NCBI GenBank assembly: GCA_026394265.1
Contig: JAPKYO010000051.1
Coordinates: forward strand, 1 to 56,267
Source of the DNA: Candidatus Bathyarchaeota archaeon
GTDB taxonomy: Archaea > Thermoproteota > Bathyarchaeia > TCS64
Direction: 5' to 3'
DNA: 56,267 bases
In this document: one piece after another, positions 35,035-41,142 of the stretch
Layout: every line of letters starts with the position of its first letter
Position numbering within the stretch: the stretch's first letter is position 1
Made by a program: the position numbers and the translations under genes
The notes under the pieces: model-generated
Database searches by the model: none
What the model was told of the DNA's origin: nothing
The model's input: the letters and a program-made list of their open reading frames with translations, nothing else

Positions 35035-36056
35035 CAGACGCGGGGGATCGGCTCCCCTATCGGTTTTCTCAGTATCCTCGTGCCGCCTACTAGGGTCTTC
35101 ATCAGGACCATGCCGGGGCGCTCCGCCTTGACTTCTCCTATGATTGCTGCGTCTGCCCCGTATTTGGTGGCCCTGATTGCGTCGAGTATGGCGTCCGCCT
35201 TCTCGGAGGCGACGCAGATCACCGCCTTTCCCTCACATGTGACCTCGTAGGGGTCGAGGCCAAGCATGTCCGAGGCTGAGCGCACCGCCTTCTTGACCGG
35301 GACCTTGCCGTCTTCGAGCCAGATGCTTATCTTCGATTTCTCCGCGAACTCGTTCAGGGCGGCGGTCAGGCCGCCCCTCGTCGCGTCCTTCATGGCGTGG
35401 ACCCCGCCGACATCTAGGGCGGCCCTGATCGTCTCCACGATGGGGGAGACGTCTGAGACGAGTTCGGTCTTGAAGCTGAGGCCCTTGCGGACGCTCATGA
35501 GGGCGGTGCCGTGGTCGCCGACGGTGCCCGTGACTATGACTTTGTCGCCGGCCTTGGCGAGGCTGTCAAGAATCCTAGGTCCGCGGAGAATGCCCACGCC
35601 CGCGGTTGAGATTACGATGCCGTCTAGGGAGCCGGCGGGCATGACCTTGAAGTCGCCGCTAATGATAGCGACACCCGCCTCCTCGGCGGCAGCGTTCATA
35701 GAGGCGATTATTCTCTGGAGGTCTACGATCGGGTAGCCCTCCTCGACGATTATTGAGTCGAGTATGGCGACGGGGTCTGCGCCCATCACGGCTGTGTCGT
35801 TTACCGCGCCGCAGACGGCGAGTTTTCCGAGGTCGCCTCCGGGGAAGAAGATGGGGTCGACGGTGTGCCCGTCCATGGTGAGTATGACCTCCTTGCCCCC
35901 GACCCTGATGGATGCCCCGTCGTCGAGGGCGTCGAGGCCCACGCCGTCGAGAGCCTGCCTCCTCGTGAACCCCTTGAGGAATAGCTCCCTGATGATAGCG
36001 TCCATCGCCGTCCCGCCTGCGCCGTGTGCGAGCTTGATGAACTCGTCGCCTGCCAA
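35031..36056 (-). CDS. hypE: [NiFe] hydrogenase expression/formation protein HypE
   Basis: 341 residues. The AIR-synthase/PurM-like fold has KLAHGAGGTAMDAII at the N-terminus, VNDTAVMGADP, and the conserved C-terminal tail PRVC, whose terminal Cys carries the thiocarboxamide that becomes the CN ligand of [NiFe] hydrogenases. No hydrogenase or other hyp genes are in the window, so this member is isolated. The TTG at 36056 begins the conserved region; a GGTATATC TATA element lies about 35 bases upstream. The insertion element begins 86 bases upstream of its start. Confidence 0.93.
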   Translation of the reverse strand: MAGDEFIKLAHGAGGTAMDAIIRELFLKGFTRRQALDGVGLDALDDGASIRVGGKEVILTMDGHTVDPIFFPGGDLGKLAVCGAVNDTAVMGADPVAILDSIIVEEGYPIVDLQRIIASMNAAAEEAGVAIISGDFKVMPAGSLDGIVISTAGVGILRGPRILDSLAKAGDKVIVTGTVGDHGTALMSVRKGLSFKTELVSDVSPIVETIRAALDVGGVHAMKDATRGGLTAALNEFAEKSKISIWLEDGKVPVKKAVRSASDMLGLDPYEVTCEGKAVICVASEKADAILDAIRATKYGADAAIIGEVKAERPGMVLMKTLVGGTRILRKPIGEPIPRVC

Positions 36057-36134
36057 ATCGATTCCCAGCCATATGTTGCGCGATGAGAGATATACCTATC
36101 CAAAAACAAGGCAATCCGGAGGCCGGTGTCCCCC

Positions 36135-36142
36135 GAAAACCA
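36135..36142. repeat. left target-site duplication (GAAAACCA)
   Basis: GAAAACCA directly precedes the left terminal repeat and is repeated exactly at 38844-38851 after the right end. Eight bases is the duplication length of IS6-family transposition. Confidence 0.9.
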
Positions 36143-36195
36143 GGTTCTGTAAAGTCTTCGTCGGATGGAAGAGGCTGTAAATTTTCGTCGGATAA
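36143..36195 (+). repeat. left 53-bp terminal inverted repeat, two iterated units
   Basis: An outer unit beginning GGTTCTGTAAAGTCTTCGTC (36143-36166) is followed by an 8-base spacer and an inner unit CTGTAAATTTTCGTCGGATA (36175-36195). The CTGTAAA cores are 28 bp apart, exactly as in the right end. Iterated units suggest two transposase contact sites per end. Confidence 0.9.
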
Positions 36196-36417
36196 TGGTA
36201 TGGCCTTTCTTCTAGTTACAACGAAACGATAAATTATACCATCTAAACCTTTTCCAGTAACAATTTTTTTATTTTTATAGGAGTCGTCACGACAATAAAT
36301 TACGGGGATGGTTTTCCAACCATTTATAGATGGATCACATTCATGGGAATTGAAGACCTCTGCGGAGAACACTTGATTACAATAAGAGCATTTAACTAAA
36401 TTAGCTAACGAGTTAAT
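36143..36417 (-). pseudogene. zinc-finger ORF lacking a start and running out through the left terminal repeat
   Basis: A minus-strand frame encodes KCSYCNQVFSAEVFNSHEC (a CxxC...HxC zinc-finger pattern; first Cys codon at 36390), then TIPVIYCRDDSYKN and GKGLDGIIYRFVVTRR. It continues through the terminal repeat (SDEDFTEP) into host DNA with no stop until 35659, overlapping hypE in another frame. No ATG, GTG or TTG precedes the zinc finger; the first GTG (36372) is inside it. It follows the coiled-coil gene. It looks like a real but truncated or non-canonically started passenger gene. Confidence 0.5.
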
Positions 36418-36911
36418 TCCCCCATGCCACCAAAGAGTTTATTCGTGCTTTCTTTATAATCCACATACTCTTTAGAAATACGCTGATATTGTTTATCAAG
36501 CTCATCATATTCTTTCTTTAAAGAATTATTCTCTTCATTTAATGATTCTGTTTCTTTATTTATTTTTTCTAATTTACTTAATACACTTTCGGTTTCATGT
36601 ACAGCCCCTACAATTTTCGCGTGATTTATTAAAAGAAGACAATCACTAGCAATTTCCGCCTTTTTGATATTATTTTCCTCATTTCTAACAATCTCATAGT
36701 TGCTCAATTGCCATGATAGAAGTTTACCTAATGTTGATTTAACTCCACTGTGGCTCATGGGGACACTGAACGCATCTTTAAATTCAATATCCCCTCTGTT
36801 AAATTGCTCTAAGAACGTATCAATTTTTTTTGAAATATAAGGGTCAATATCTTGAGTTGAGGGGGATTCATAAACAAATAATGGGTCTTCATCCTTTTTT
36901 TTCCTAAACAA
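36405..36911 (-). CDS. coiled-coil passenger protein of the insertion element
   Basis: 168 residues, unrecognised. The N-terminal half is mixed (DIDPYISKKIDTFLEQFNRGDIEFKDAF). The C-terminal half is a heptad-rich coiled coil (ESVLSKLEKINKETESLN, then KKEYDELDKQYQRISKEY). TTG start at 36911 preceded by GGTGAT, 8 bases downstream of the AbrB-like gene stop, so both are probably one operon. Could be a toxin-like partner or a transposition accessory factor; no sequence evidence decides. Confidence 0.65.
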   Translation of the reverse strand: MFRKKKDEDPLFVYESPSTQDIDPYISKKIDTFLEQFNRGDIEFKDAFSVPMSHSGVKSTLGKLLSWQLSNYEIVRNEENNIKKAEIASDCLLLINHAKIVGAVHETESVLSKLEKINKETESLNEENNSLKKEYDELDKQYQRISKEYVDYKESTNKLFGGMGELTR

Positions 36912-36919
36912 TTAATCAC

Positions 36920-37090
36920 CTATTTGACTTTTTTAACAACCGCTACTCGTTCACCGTTAATAATTTCCATTCTCCAATCAAGCCTTTCACCTTCCTTTAC
37001 TTCGAGGAAGGCCACAATTCCCTCAGGGACAGTTGCCCTGAGAGAAGCGGTTCCGGTTCTAGCTATGCTCAATTTACTTGTTAAGGACAT
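36920..37090 (-). CDS. small AbrB/SpoVT-like DNA-binding protein
   Basis: 56 residues starting MSLTSKLSIARTGTASLRAT. The segment TASLRATVPEGIVAFLEVKEGERLDWRMEI followed by GERVAVVKK matches the swapped-hairpin AbrB fold (a strand ending in TVP, then xxVxxFLxVKxGDxLxW). These proteins are dimeric DNA binders, often autoregulatory antitoxins. ATG at 37090; it faces the transposase gene across a 108-base region holding repeated TACCTA motifs, its likely operator. Its partner 8 bases downstream is the coiled-coil gene. Confidence 0.75.
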   Translation of the reverse strand: MSLTSKLSIARTGTASLRATVPEGIVAFLEVKEGERLDWRMEIINGERVAVVKKVK

Positions 37091-37096
37091 TTCCAA

Positions 37097-37191
37097 TACC
37101 TAGTTATATCTACCTATTAATAGTATAAAAAGCTACCTATGCATACACCAATAAATTTATATATACATATAGATATACTAACATATAGGTA
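37097..37191. promoter_or_regulatory. divergent control region with repeated TACCTA motifs
   Basis: TACCTA occurs at 37097, 37111 and 37134, and its inverse TAGGTA at 37186-37191. The last copy overlaps the transposase ribosome-binding site (AGGT 8 bases before ATG 37199). Between them lies a long AT tract with several TATA-like sequences. A natural reading is an operator for the AbrB-like protein controlling both itself and the transposase. Confidence 0.5.
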
Positions 37192-37198
37192 GATAAAT

Positions 37199-38329
37199 AT
37201 GCTTACGGAAGGTCGGGAACTGAAGGGAAAACAAATCGCCAACACCAAGGGCCAAGTCAAGCGAATAAGTGAGGAAGCATACAAAGTCAAATCTCAAAGC
37301 GGAAACGGAGTCTACGATGTATTGAAAACCGTTCAAGGATGGATGTGCTCATGTCCCGACCACACCTACCGAAACGTGAAGTGCAAGCACATCTGGGCTG
37401 TTGAATTATCAACCACGATAAGGCAGAGGGTTGAGGTCAACCAGATCAATAGGAGAATCATAGAACCCATGACGGGTGCACGCAACTGCATTTACTGCGG
37501 ATCGGATAACATCCTCAGAGACGGTGTAAGGCACAACAAGCACGGGGACATCCAGAAATACGTCTGCTCTGACTGTGGACGATACTTCACTATCAACATC
37601 GGGTTCGAGAAGATGAAGCACAACCCACAGGCGATCACCTCCGCCATGCAACTCTACTTCAGCGGGGAATCCCTACGCAACACGATGAGGTCTCTGAGGC
37701 TTCTCGGCGTCGATGTAAGCCACCAAACCGTCTACAACTGGATCAGCAAATACGTCGCCCTGATGAGGGAATACGTCGAGAAGATCACCCCCGGCGTCGG
37801 CGACACATGGAGGGCAGGTGAAATATACGTGAAAGTGAAGGGCGACATGAAGTATCTCTTCGCCCTCATGGACGATGAGACACGGTTCTGGATCGCTCAG
37901 GAGGTAGCCGACACCAAGCATCGGCACGACGCGGGTAGGCTTTTCAGGATGGGTAAGGAGGCGACGGGTAAGAGCCCTAAGACACTGATAACGGATGGTT
38001 TAGCCGCGTATCAGTTAGCCTATAAGCGGGAGTTCTGGACGCGGGAGAAGGCGACTAGACCGGAGCATGTGAGGGACATTCACATCTCCGGGGATAGGAA
38101 CAACAATAAGATGGAGAGGCTTAACGGGGAGATCAGGGATAGGGAAAAGGTGTTGAGGGGCTTGAAGAGGAGGGACAGCCCCGTTTTAACCGGTTATCAG
38201 ATTTATCATAATTATGTTCGCCCACATGAGGGGTTGAAGGGTAGGACTCCCGCTGATGCGTGCGGGATAGAGGTCAAGGGAGAAAACAAATGGAAAACCC
38301 TAATAGAGAACGCAAGCCGAAAATCGTAA
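37199..38329 (+). CDS. IS6-like DDE transposase with SWIM finger and zinc ribbon
   Basis: 376 residues. A SWIM zinc finger (C50-S-C52...C62-K-H64) is near the N-terminus, followed by a zinc ribbon (C97/C100/C123/C126) and an HTH (SLRLLGVDVSHQTVYNWISKY). The integrase core has D266 (ITDGLAAY) and E306 (NKMERLNGEIRDRE). The position of the first catalytic Asp, expected in WRxDExYxKVKG, reads WRAGEIYVKVKG (Gly207), so the catalytic triad seems incomplete. ATG at 37199 with AGGT upstream. Codon use is mixed: AT-rich 5' part, GC-rich middle. Confidence 0.9.
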   Translation: MLTEGRELKGKQIANTKGQVKRISEEAYKVKSQSGNGVYDVLKTVQGWMCSCPDHTYRNVKCKHIWAVELSTTIRQRVEVNQINRRIIEPMTGARNCIYCGSDNILRDGVRHNKHGDIQKYVCSDCGRYFTINIGFEKMKHNPQAITSAMQLYFSGESLRNTMRSLRLLGVDVSHQTVYNWISKYVALMREYVEKITPGVGDTWRAGEIYVKVKGDMKYLFALMDDETRFWIAQEVADTKHRHDAGRLFRMGKEATGKSPKTLITDGLAAYQLAYKREFWTREKATRPEHVRDIHISGDRNNNKMERLNGEIRDREKVLRGLKRRDSPVLTGYQIYHNYVRPHEGLKGRTPADACGIEVKGENKWKTLIENASRKS

Positions 38330-38393
38330 GTATTATATCAATTTTTCATAATTAATCGAATTGACGCGCACACCGTAGGGACCCATATCAAAG

Positions 38394-38717
38394 TTAGATA
38401 GGCATCTCTTGTTCCACCGAAGAATAAGTGAGTGAGTATGTGGCTTCACCGCCTAATATTTCCCATAGCAACCCACTCTTATAATATGTAAAAGAGTAAG
38501 TTTTTTCCACTTCAAAGATAAGATTCCCCGAAAAAGAGATCGAAGTTCCATCATAGAAGTTGACTTGCGTGAAGGTGTGAAGATCCCTTTGATAATAAGA
38601 AAAGGACGAAATCTTCCCTGTAAACGAGTATGGTCCACTTTGCATACTAAGGAAAATTGCGATTCCTACTATGAAACCGACAACGATTAAGGTAACTAAG
38701 ACTTTGCTGACTTTCAT
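38394..38717 (-). CDS. small single-pass membrane passenger protein
   Basis: 107 residues with an N-terminal hydrophobic helix (about 5-23, VLVTLIVVGFIVGIAIFLSM) and a beta-rich, Ser/Tyr-rich exterior part (SGPYSFTGKISSFSYYQRD...). No family recognised. It lies between the transposase and the right terminal repeat, on the opposite strand to the transposase. ATG at 38717, with GGTGAGAATATG on the coding strand providing a GGTGA ribosome-binding site. Confidence 0.6.
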   Translation of the reverse strand: MKVSKVLVTLIVVGFIVGIAIFLSMQSGPYSFTGKISSFSYYQRDLHTFTQVNFYDGTSISFSGNLIFEVEKTYSFTYYKSGLLWEILGGEATYSLTYSSVEQEMPI

Positions 38718-38790
38718 ATTCTCACCTTCAATCTCTACCGGTTATGCTAATACACATCTAAAATAAACGAACTGTCATTTGGGTTTTTCC

Positions 38791-38843
38791 TTATCCGACG
38801 ATTTTTTACAGGGATGTCTATCCGACGAAGACTTTACAGAACC
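38791..38843 (-). repeat. right 53-bp terminal inverted repeat, two iterated units
   Basis: The inverse complement of the left repeat: outer unit 38820-38843 identical over 24 bp, a non-conserved 8-base spacer, then an inner unit 38791-38811 differing at three positions. TTTACAG cores are 28 bp apart as on the left. Confidence 0.9.
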
Positions 38844-38851
38844 GAAAACCA
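38844..38851. repeat. right target-site duplication (GAAAACCA)
   Basis: Exact copy of 36135-36142, immediately outside the right terminal repeat. Confidence 0.9.
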
Positions 38852-38855
38852 CACC

Positions 38856-38864
38856 TTTTTTATA
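38856..38864 (+). promoter_or_regulatory. TATA box of rps8e beside the insertion
   Basis: TTTTTTATA lies 5 bases beyond the right target duplication and 53 bases before the rps8e ATG, predicting a leader of about 30 bases that contains the GGAGG site at 38904-38908. Confidence 0.5.
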
Positions 38865-38916
38865 CCCCGCCCTCTTCTACGGCTATAGCAACTCGCTCTA
38901 CAAGGAGGAGCAGGTT

Positions 38917-39300
38917 ATGGTCTGGAACGATACACTCACAAAGCGCAAGGCGTCGGGTGGCAAGAAGAGACCCTACAGGGCCCACCGCATCTACGAACAA
39001 GGTAGGCACCCCGTCGAGACGATCGAGGGCGAGCAGAAACTCAAGACAGTAAGCGGCCGCGCGGGCATAGAAAAGATAAAGATCGTCCGCGCCAACGTCG
39101 TCAACGTCAGCGACCCCACGACTGGGAAGACGGAGAAACTCGATATACTCGACGTTATCAGCAACCCCGCCAACGCAGACTACAACCGCCGCGGCGTGAT
39201 CACGAAGGGCACCATCGTGAGGACCGAGAAGGGACTCGCGAGGGTAATCTCCCGTCCAGGTCAGACTGGTGCGCTCAGCGCCATCATCTACAAGGAGTAA
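38917..39300 (+). CDS. rps8e: 30S ribosomal protein S8e
   Basis: 127 residues, normal for archaeal S8e. The N-terminus WNDTLTKRKASGGKKRPYRAHR and the later NPANADYNRRGVITKGTIVRTEKGLARVISRPGQ are diagnostic. It is a small-subunit ribosomal protein found only in archaea and eukaryotes. The ATG at 38917 has GGAGG exactly 8 bases upstream; an open frame back to 38779 would run through the terminal repeat of the insertion element and is not part of the gene. First of the S8e-SRP19-Gar1 series. Confidence 0.96.
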   Translation: MVWNDTLTKRKASGGKKRPYRAHRIYEQGRHPVETIEGEQKLKTVSGRAGIEKIKIVRANVVNVSDPTTGKTEKLDILDVISNPANADYNRRGVITKGTIVRTEKGLARVISRPGQTGALSAIIYKE

Positions 39301-39351
39301 ACGTAAACCTTTTTCACCCACACCCCTCCAAGGGGCTGTAGGGTGCTCCAC

Positions 39352-39633
39352 TTGAGATCCAAAGGCAAGATCATTCTCTGGCCCATCTACTTCGACTCCG
39401 CCGCGACCTGGGGTGGTGGGCGCCGCGTCCCAAAGGCAGTGGCGATCAGGGTGCCTAAGACTGAGGACATTGTGAAGGCAGCCGTCTCCGCGGGACTCAA
39501 GGCAGAACTACAGCCATCCGCCGCCCACCCACGGTACCCATGGATCAAGACGGGGTACGTCCTCGTAGAGTCGAAGGAACCGAAGGCCAAGGTCATAAAA
39601 CTCATAGCCGGGAAGCTCCCGCGCGGCGGCTGA
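39352..39633 (+). CDS. srp19: signal recognition particle protein SRP19
   Basis: 93 residues: GKIILWPIYFDSAATWGGGRRVPK and the C-terminal HPRYPWIKTGYVLV match SRP19, which binds the tips of helices 6 and 8 of 7S RNA and allows SRP54 to join. The TTG at 39352 has a GGGTG motif at optimal distance; a GTG at 39343 (96 aa) is an alternative. The usual SRSEGR-type loop is replaced by ATWGGGR. Confidence 0.9.
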   Translation: MRSKGKIILWPIYFDSAATWGGGRRVPKAVAIRVPKTEDIVKAAVSAGLKAELQPSAAHPRYPWIKTGYVLVESKEPKAKVIKLIAGKLPRGG

Positions 39634-39674
39634 GCCACCCAACGATTATAAGTCTCCAAAACACCGCTTAACGC

Positions 39675-39947
39675 GTGCCCTATAAAGAGGAACAGCGCAA
39701 ACCACACAGCATTGGCTCCGTTATGCACGTCTCCAAGAGCACAGGCCAGATGATACTAAGGGCCAAGGAGGAGGCGAGCATAGGCGACTTCGTCTTCGAC
39801 TCCAAGCGGAAGCGTGTGGGGGTTGTCTTCGACTTCTTCGGCCCCGTCGATGCTCCTTACATCGCGGTGAAGCCACACGGTGACCCCGCGGGCTTAGTCG
39901 GCGCCGAACTCTACGTCGAGGAGAGGCGCAGGGAGAAGCGACGCTAG
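39675..39947 (+). CDS. gar1: H/ACA ribonucleoprotein component Gar1
   Basis: 90 residues with the Gar1/Naf1 beta-barrel core (IGSVMHVSKSTGQMILRAKEEASIGDFVFDSKRKRVGVVFDFFGPVDAPYIAVKP). It associates with Cbf5 in box H/ACA pseudouridylation particles. GTG start at 39675, placed by a TATA element GATTATAAG (39644-39652) 27 bases upstream; an internal ATG at 39723 would remove the first strand. A basic C-terminal tail (EERRREKRR) may contact RNA. SRP19-Gar1 adjacency is common in archaea. Confidence 0.92.
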   Translation: MPYKEEQRKPHSIGSVMHVSKSTGQMILRAKEEASIGDFVFDSKRKRVGVVFDFFGPVDAPYIAVKPHGDPAGLVGAELYVEERRREKRR

Positions 39948-39958
39948 GGGCAGCCGGG

Positions 39959-40804
39959 TTGACGCCCGAGTATATCCTACTTTCCTTCCTGATCTCATTA
40001 TTATCCGGTGGGGCGGGGGCGCTCCTCGGACTCGGGGGAGGCGTCTTCCTCGTGCCACTGCTCATCTACCTCCTCGGCGTCCCAATACACTTAGCGGCGG
40101 GGGCGAGCATACTCGCCGTAATAGCGACAAGCAGCGCCGCGGCGGCAAACTACGTCGACGAGGAACTCACAAACATCAGGCTCGGGATGTTCCTGGAGCT
40201 TGCGACGACGCTCGGGGCGGTGACTGGGGCGTTCCTCGCCTTCGCCTCCGGCGACAACCTCCTGCAGGGAATCTTCGGCGTCAGCCTGCTCTACTCAAGC
40301 GCCACCATGCTCCTCCAGTTGAGGCGAACCGGATCGGTTTGGACCCCGAAGAAAAATGATGGCATCGCCGAGAAGCTGAAGCTCAGCGGCGGGTACCATG
40401 ATAAGGCCACGGGGGAAAACGTCGCGTACGGTGTTGACAAGTCCCCCTTGATCCTCGGTGTCAGTTACGTCGCTGGCATAATCTCCGGGTTACTGGGCAT
40501 CGGGGGCGGCGCCATCAAGGTGCCCGCCATGAACATCCTCGGTGGCGTCCCCATGAAGGCAGCCGTGGCGACGAGCAACTTCATGGTTGGGGTCACTGCC
40601 GCCGCGAGCGCCATGGTTTACATCAGGTACGGGTACTGCGACGCGTTCATAACGGGGCCGGTCATCTTCGGCACCCTCATCGGGGCCTCGGTAGCCGCCA
40701 GGATGACGAATCGGCTGAAGGGATCGACGATCAAGATGCTCTTCATCGTCGTGCTCGCCTTCATCGGCGTGAAGATGATACTCACGGGGGCCGGGATATG
40801 GTAG
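39959..40804 (+). CDS. TauE/SafE-family sulfite/anion exporter
   Basis: 281 residues with about eight hydrophobic helices in two repeats. Each begins with the TauE motif: GGAGALLGLGGGVFLVPLLIYLLGVP in the first and GIISGLLGIGGGAIKVPAMNILGGVPMKAAVATSNFMVG in the second. It transports small anions such as sulfite or organosulfonates across the membrane. TTG start at 39959 with GGGG 8 bases upstream. It overlaps the DUF1634 gene by 7 bases, a pairing common in prokaryotes. Confidence 0.9.
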   Translation: MTPEYILLSFLISLLSGGAGALLGLGGGVFLVPLLIYLLGVPIHLAAGASILAVIATSSAAAANYVDEELTNIRLGMFLELATTLGAVTGAFLAFASGDNLLQGIFGVSLLYSSATMLLQLRRTGSVWTPKKNDGIAEKLKLSGGYHDKATGENVAYGVDKSPLILGVSYVAGIISGLLGIGGGAIKVPAMNILGGVPMKAAVATSNFMVGVTAAASAMVYIRYGYCDAFITGPVIFGTLIGASVAARMTNRLKGSTIKMLFIVVLAFIGVKMILTGAGIW

Positions 40805-41142
40805 AGCGGAGAATGGAGTCGCGCCTGAGCTTCATCCTCCGTGTCGGGGTCGTGGCGAGCGCGGCCCTGATGGTGCTCGGTCTCGCCCTCAACCAGATAA
40901 CCGGCGACGTATCATGCCCAACCGGCATCCTCAGCCTTGAATGGATGCTCTTCGGTGACCCGTTCCTCGCGCCGAGCCACGTACTCTTCCTGGGATTCAT
41001 GATCCTCCTCGCGACGCCCGTGGCGAGGATCGTGTACTCCGCCGTCTCATTCACGGTGCGCCGAGACTACGTTTACGCGGCTCTGACATCTTTCGTGTTG
41101 CTTGTGCTTATCTTCAGCTTCACGATGGGGGTCGGGGGCTAG
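40798..41142 (+). CDS. DUF1634 membrane protein
   Basis: 114 residues with three hydrophobic helices (about 10-30, 58-75, 90-110), matching the DUF1634 proteins usually encoded next to TauE/SafE transporters. It may be an accessory subunit. ATG at 40798 overlaps the transporter stop. Its 3' end overlaps the convergent alanine racemase by 4 bases. Confidence 0.85.
   Translation: MVERRMESRLSFILRVGVVASAALMVLGLALNQITGDVSCPTGILSLEWMLFGDPFLAPSHVLFLGFMILLATPVARIVYSAVSFTVRRDYVYAALTSFVLLVLIFSFTMGVGG

Larger units (their letters stand above)
36143..38843. mobile_element. IS6-like insertion element with passenger genes (2701 bp)
   Basis: Bounded by 53-bp terminal inverted repeats (outer 24 bp identical) and a perfect 8-bp direct duplication. 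It contains a DDE transposase gene (37199-38329) and at least three non-transposase genes on the opposite strand, making it about three times longer than typical IS6 elements. The interior, particularly 36200-37200, is far more AT-rich than the host. It is inserted in the divergent intergenic region between hypE and rps8e. The intact duplication suggests recent insertion by simple transposition, not recombination. Confidence 0.93.

Noticed and set aside
35659..36142. Continuation of the zinc-finger frame across hypE as a functional C-terminus
   Set aside because: It is the shadow frame of hypE; the reading beyond the terminal repeat is probably incidental.
38779..38916. N-terminal extension of S8e back to 38779
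   Set aside because: It would translate the insertion element's right terminal repeat and the promoter; the ATG at 38917 with GGAGG is the real start.
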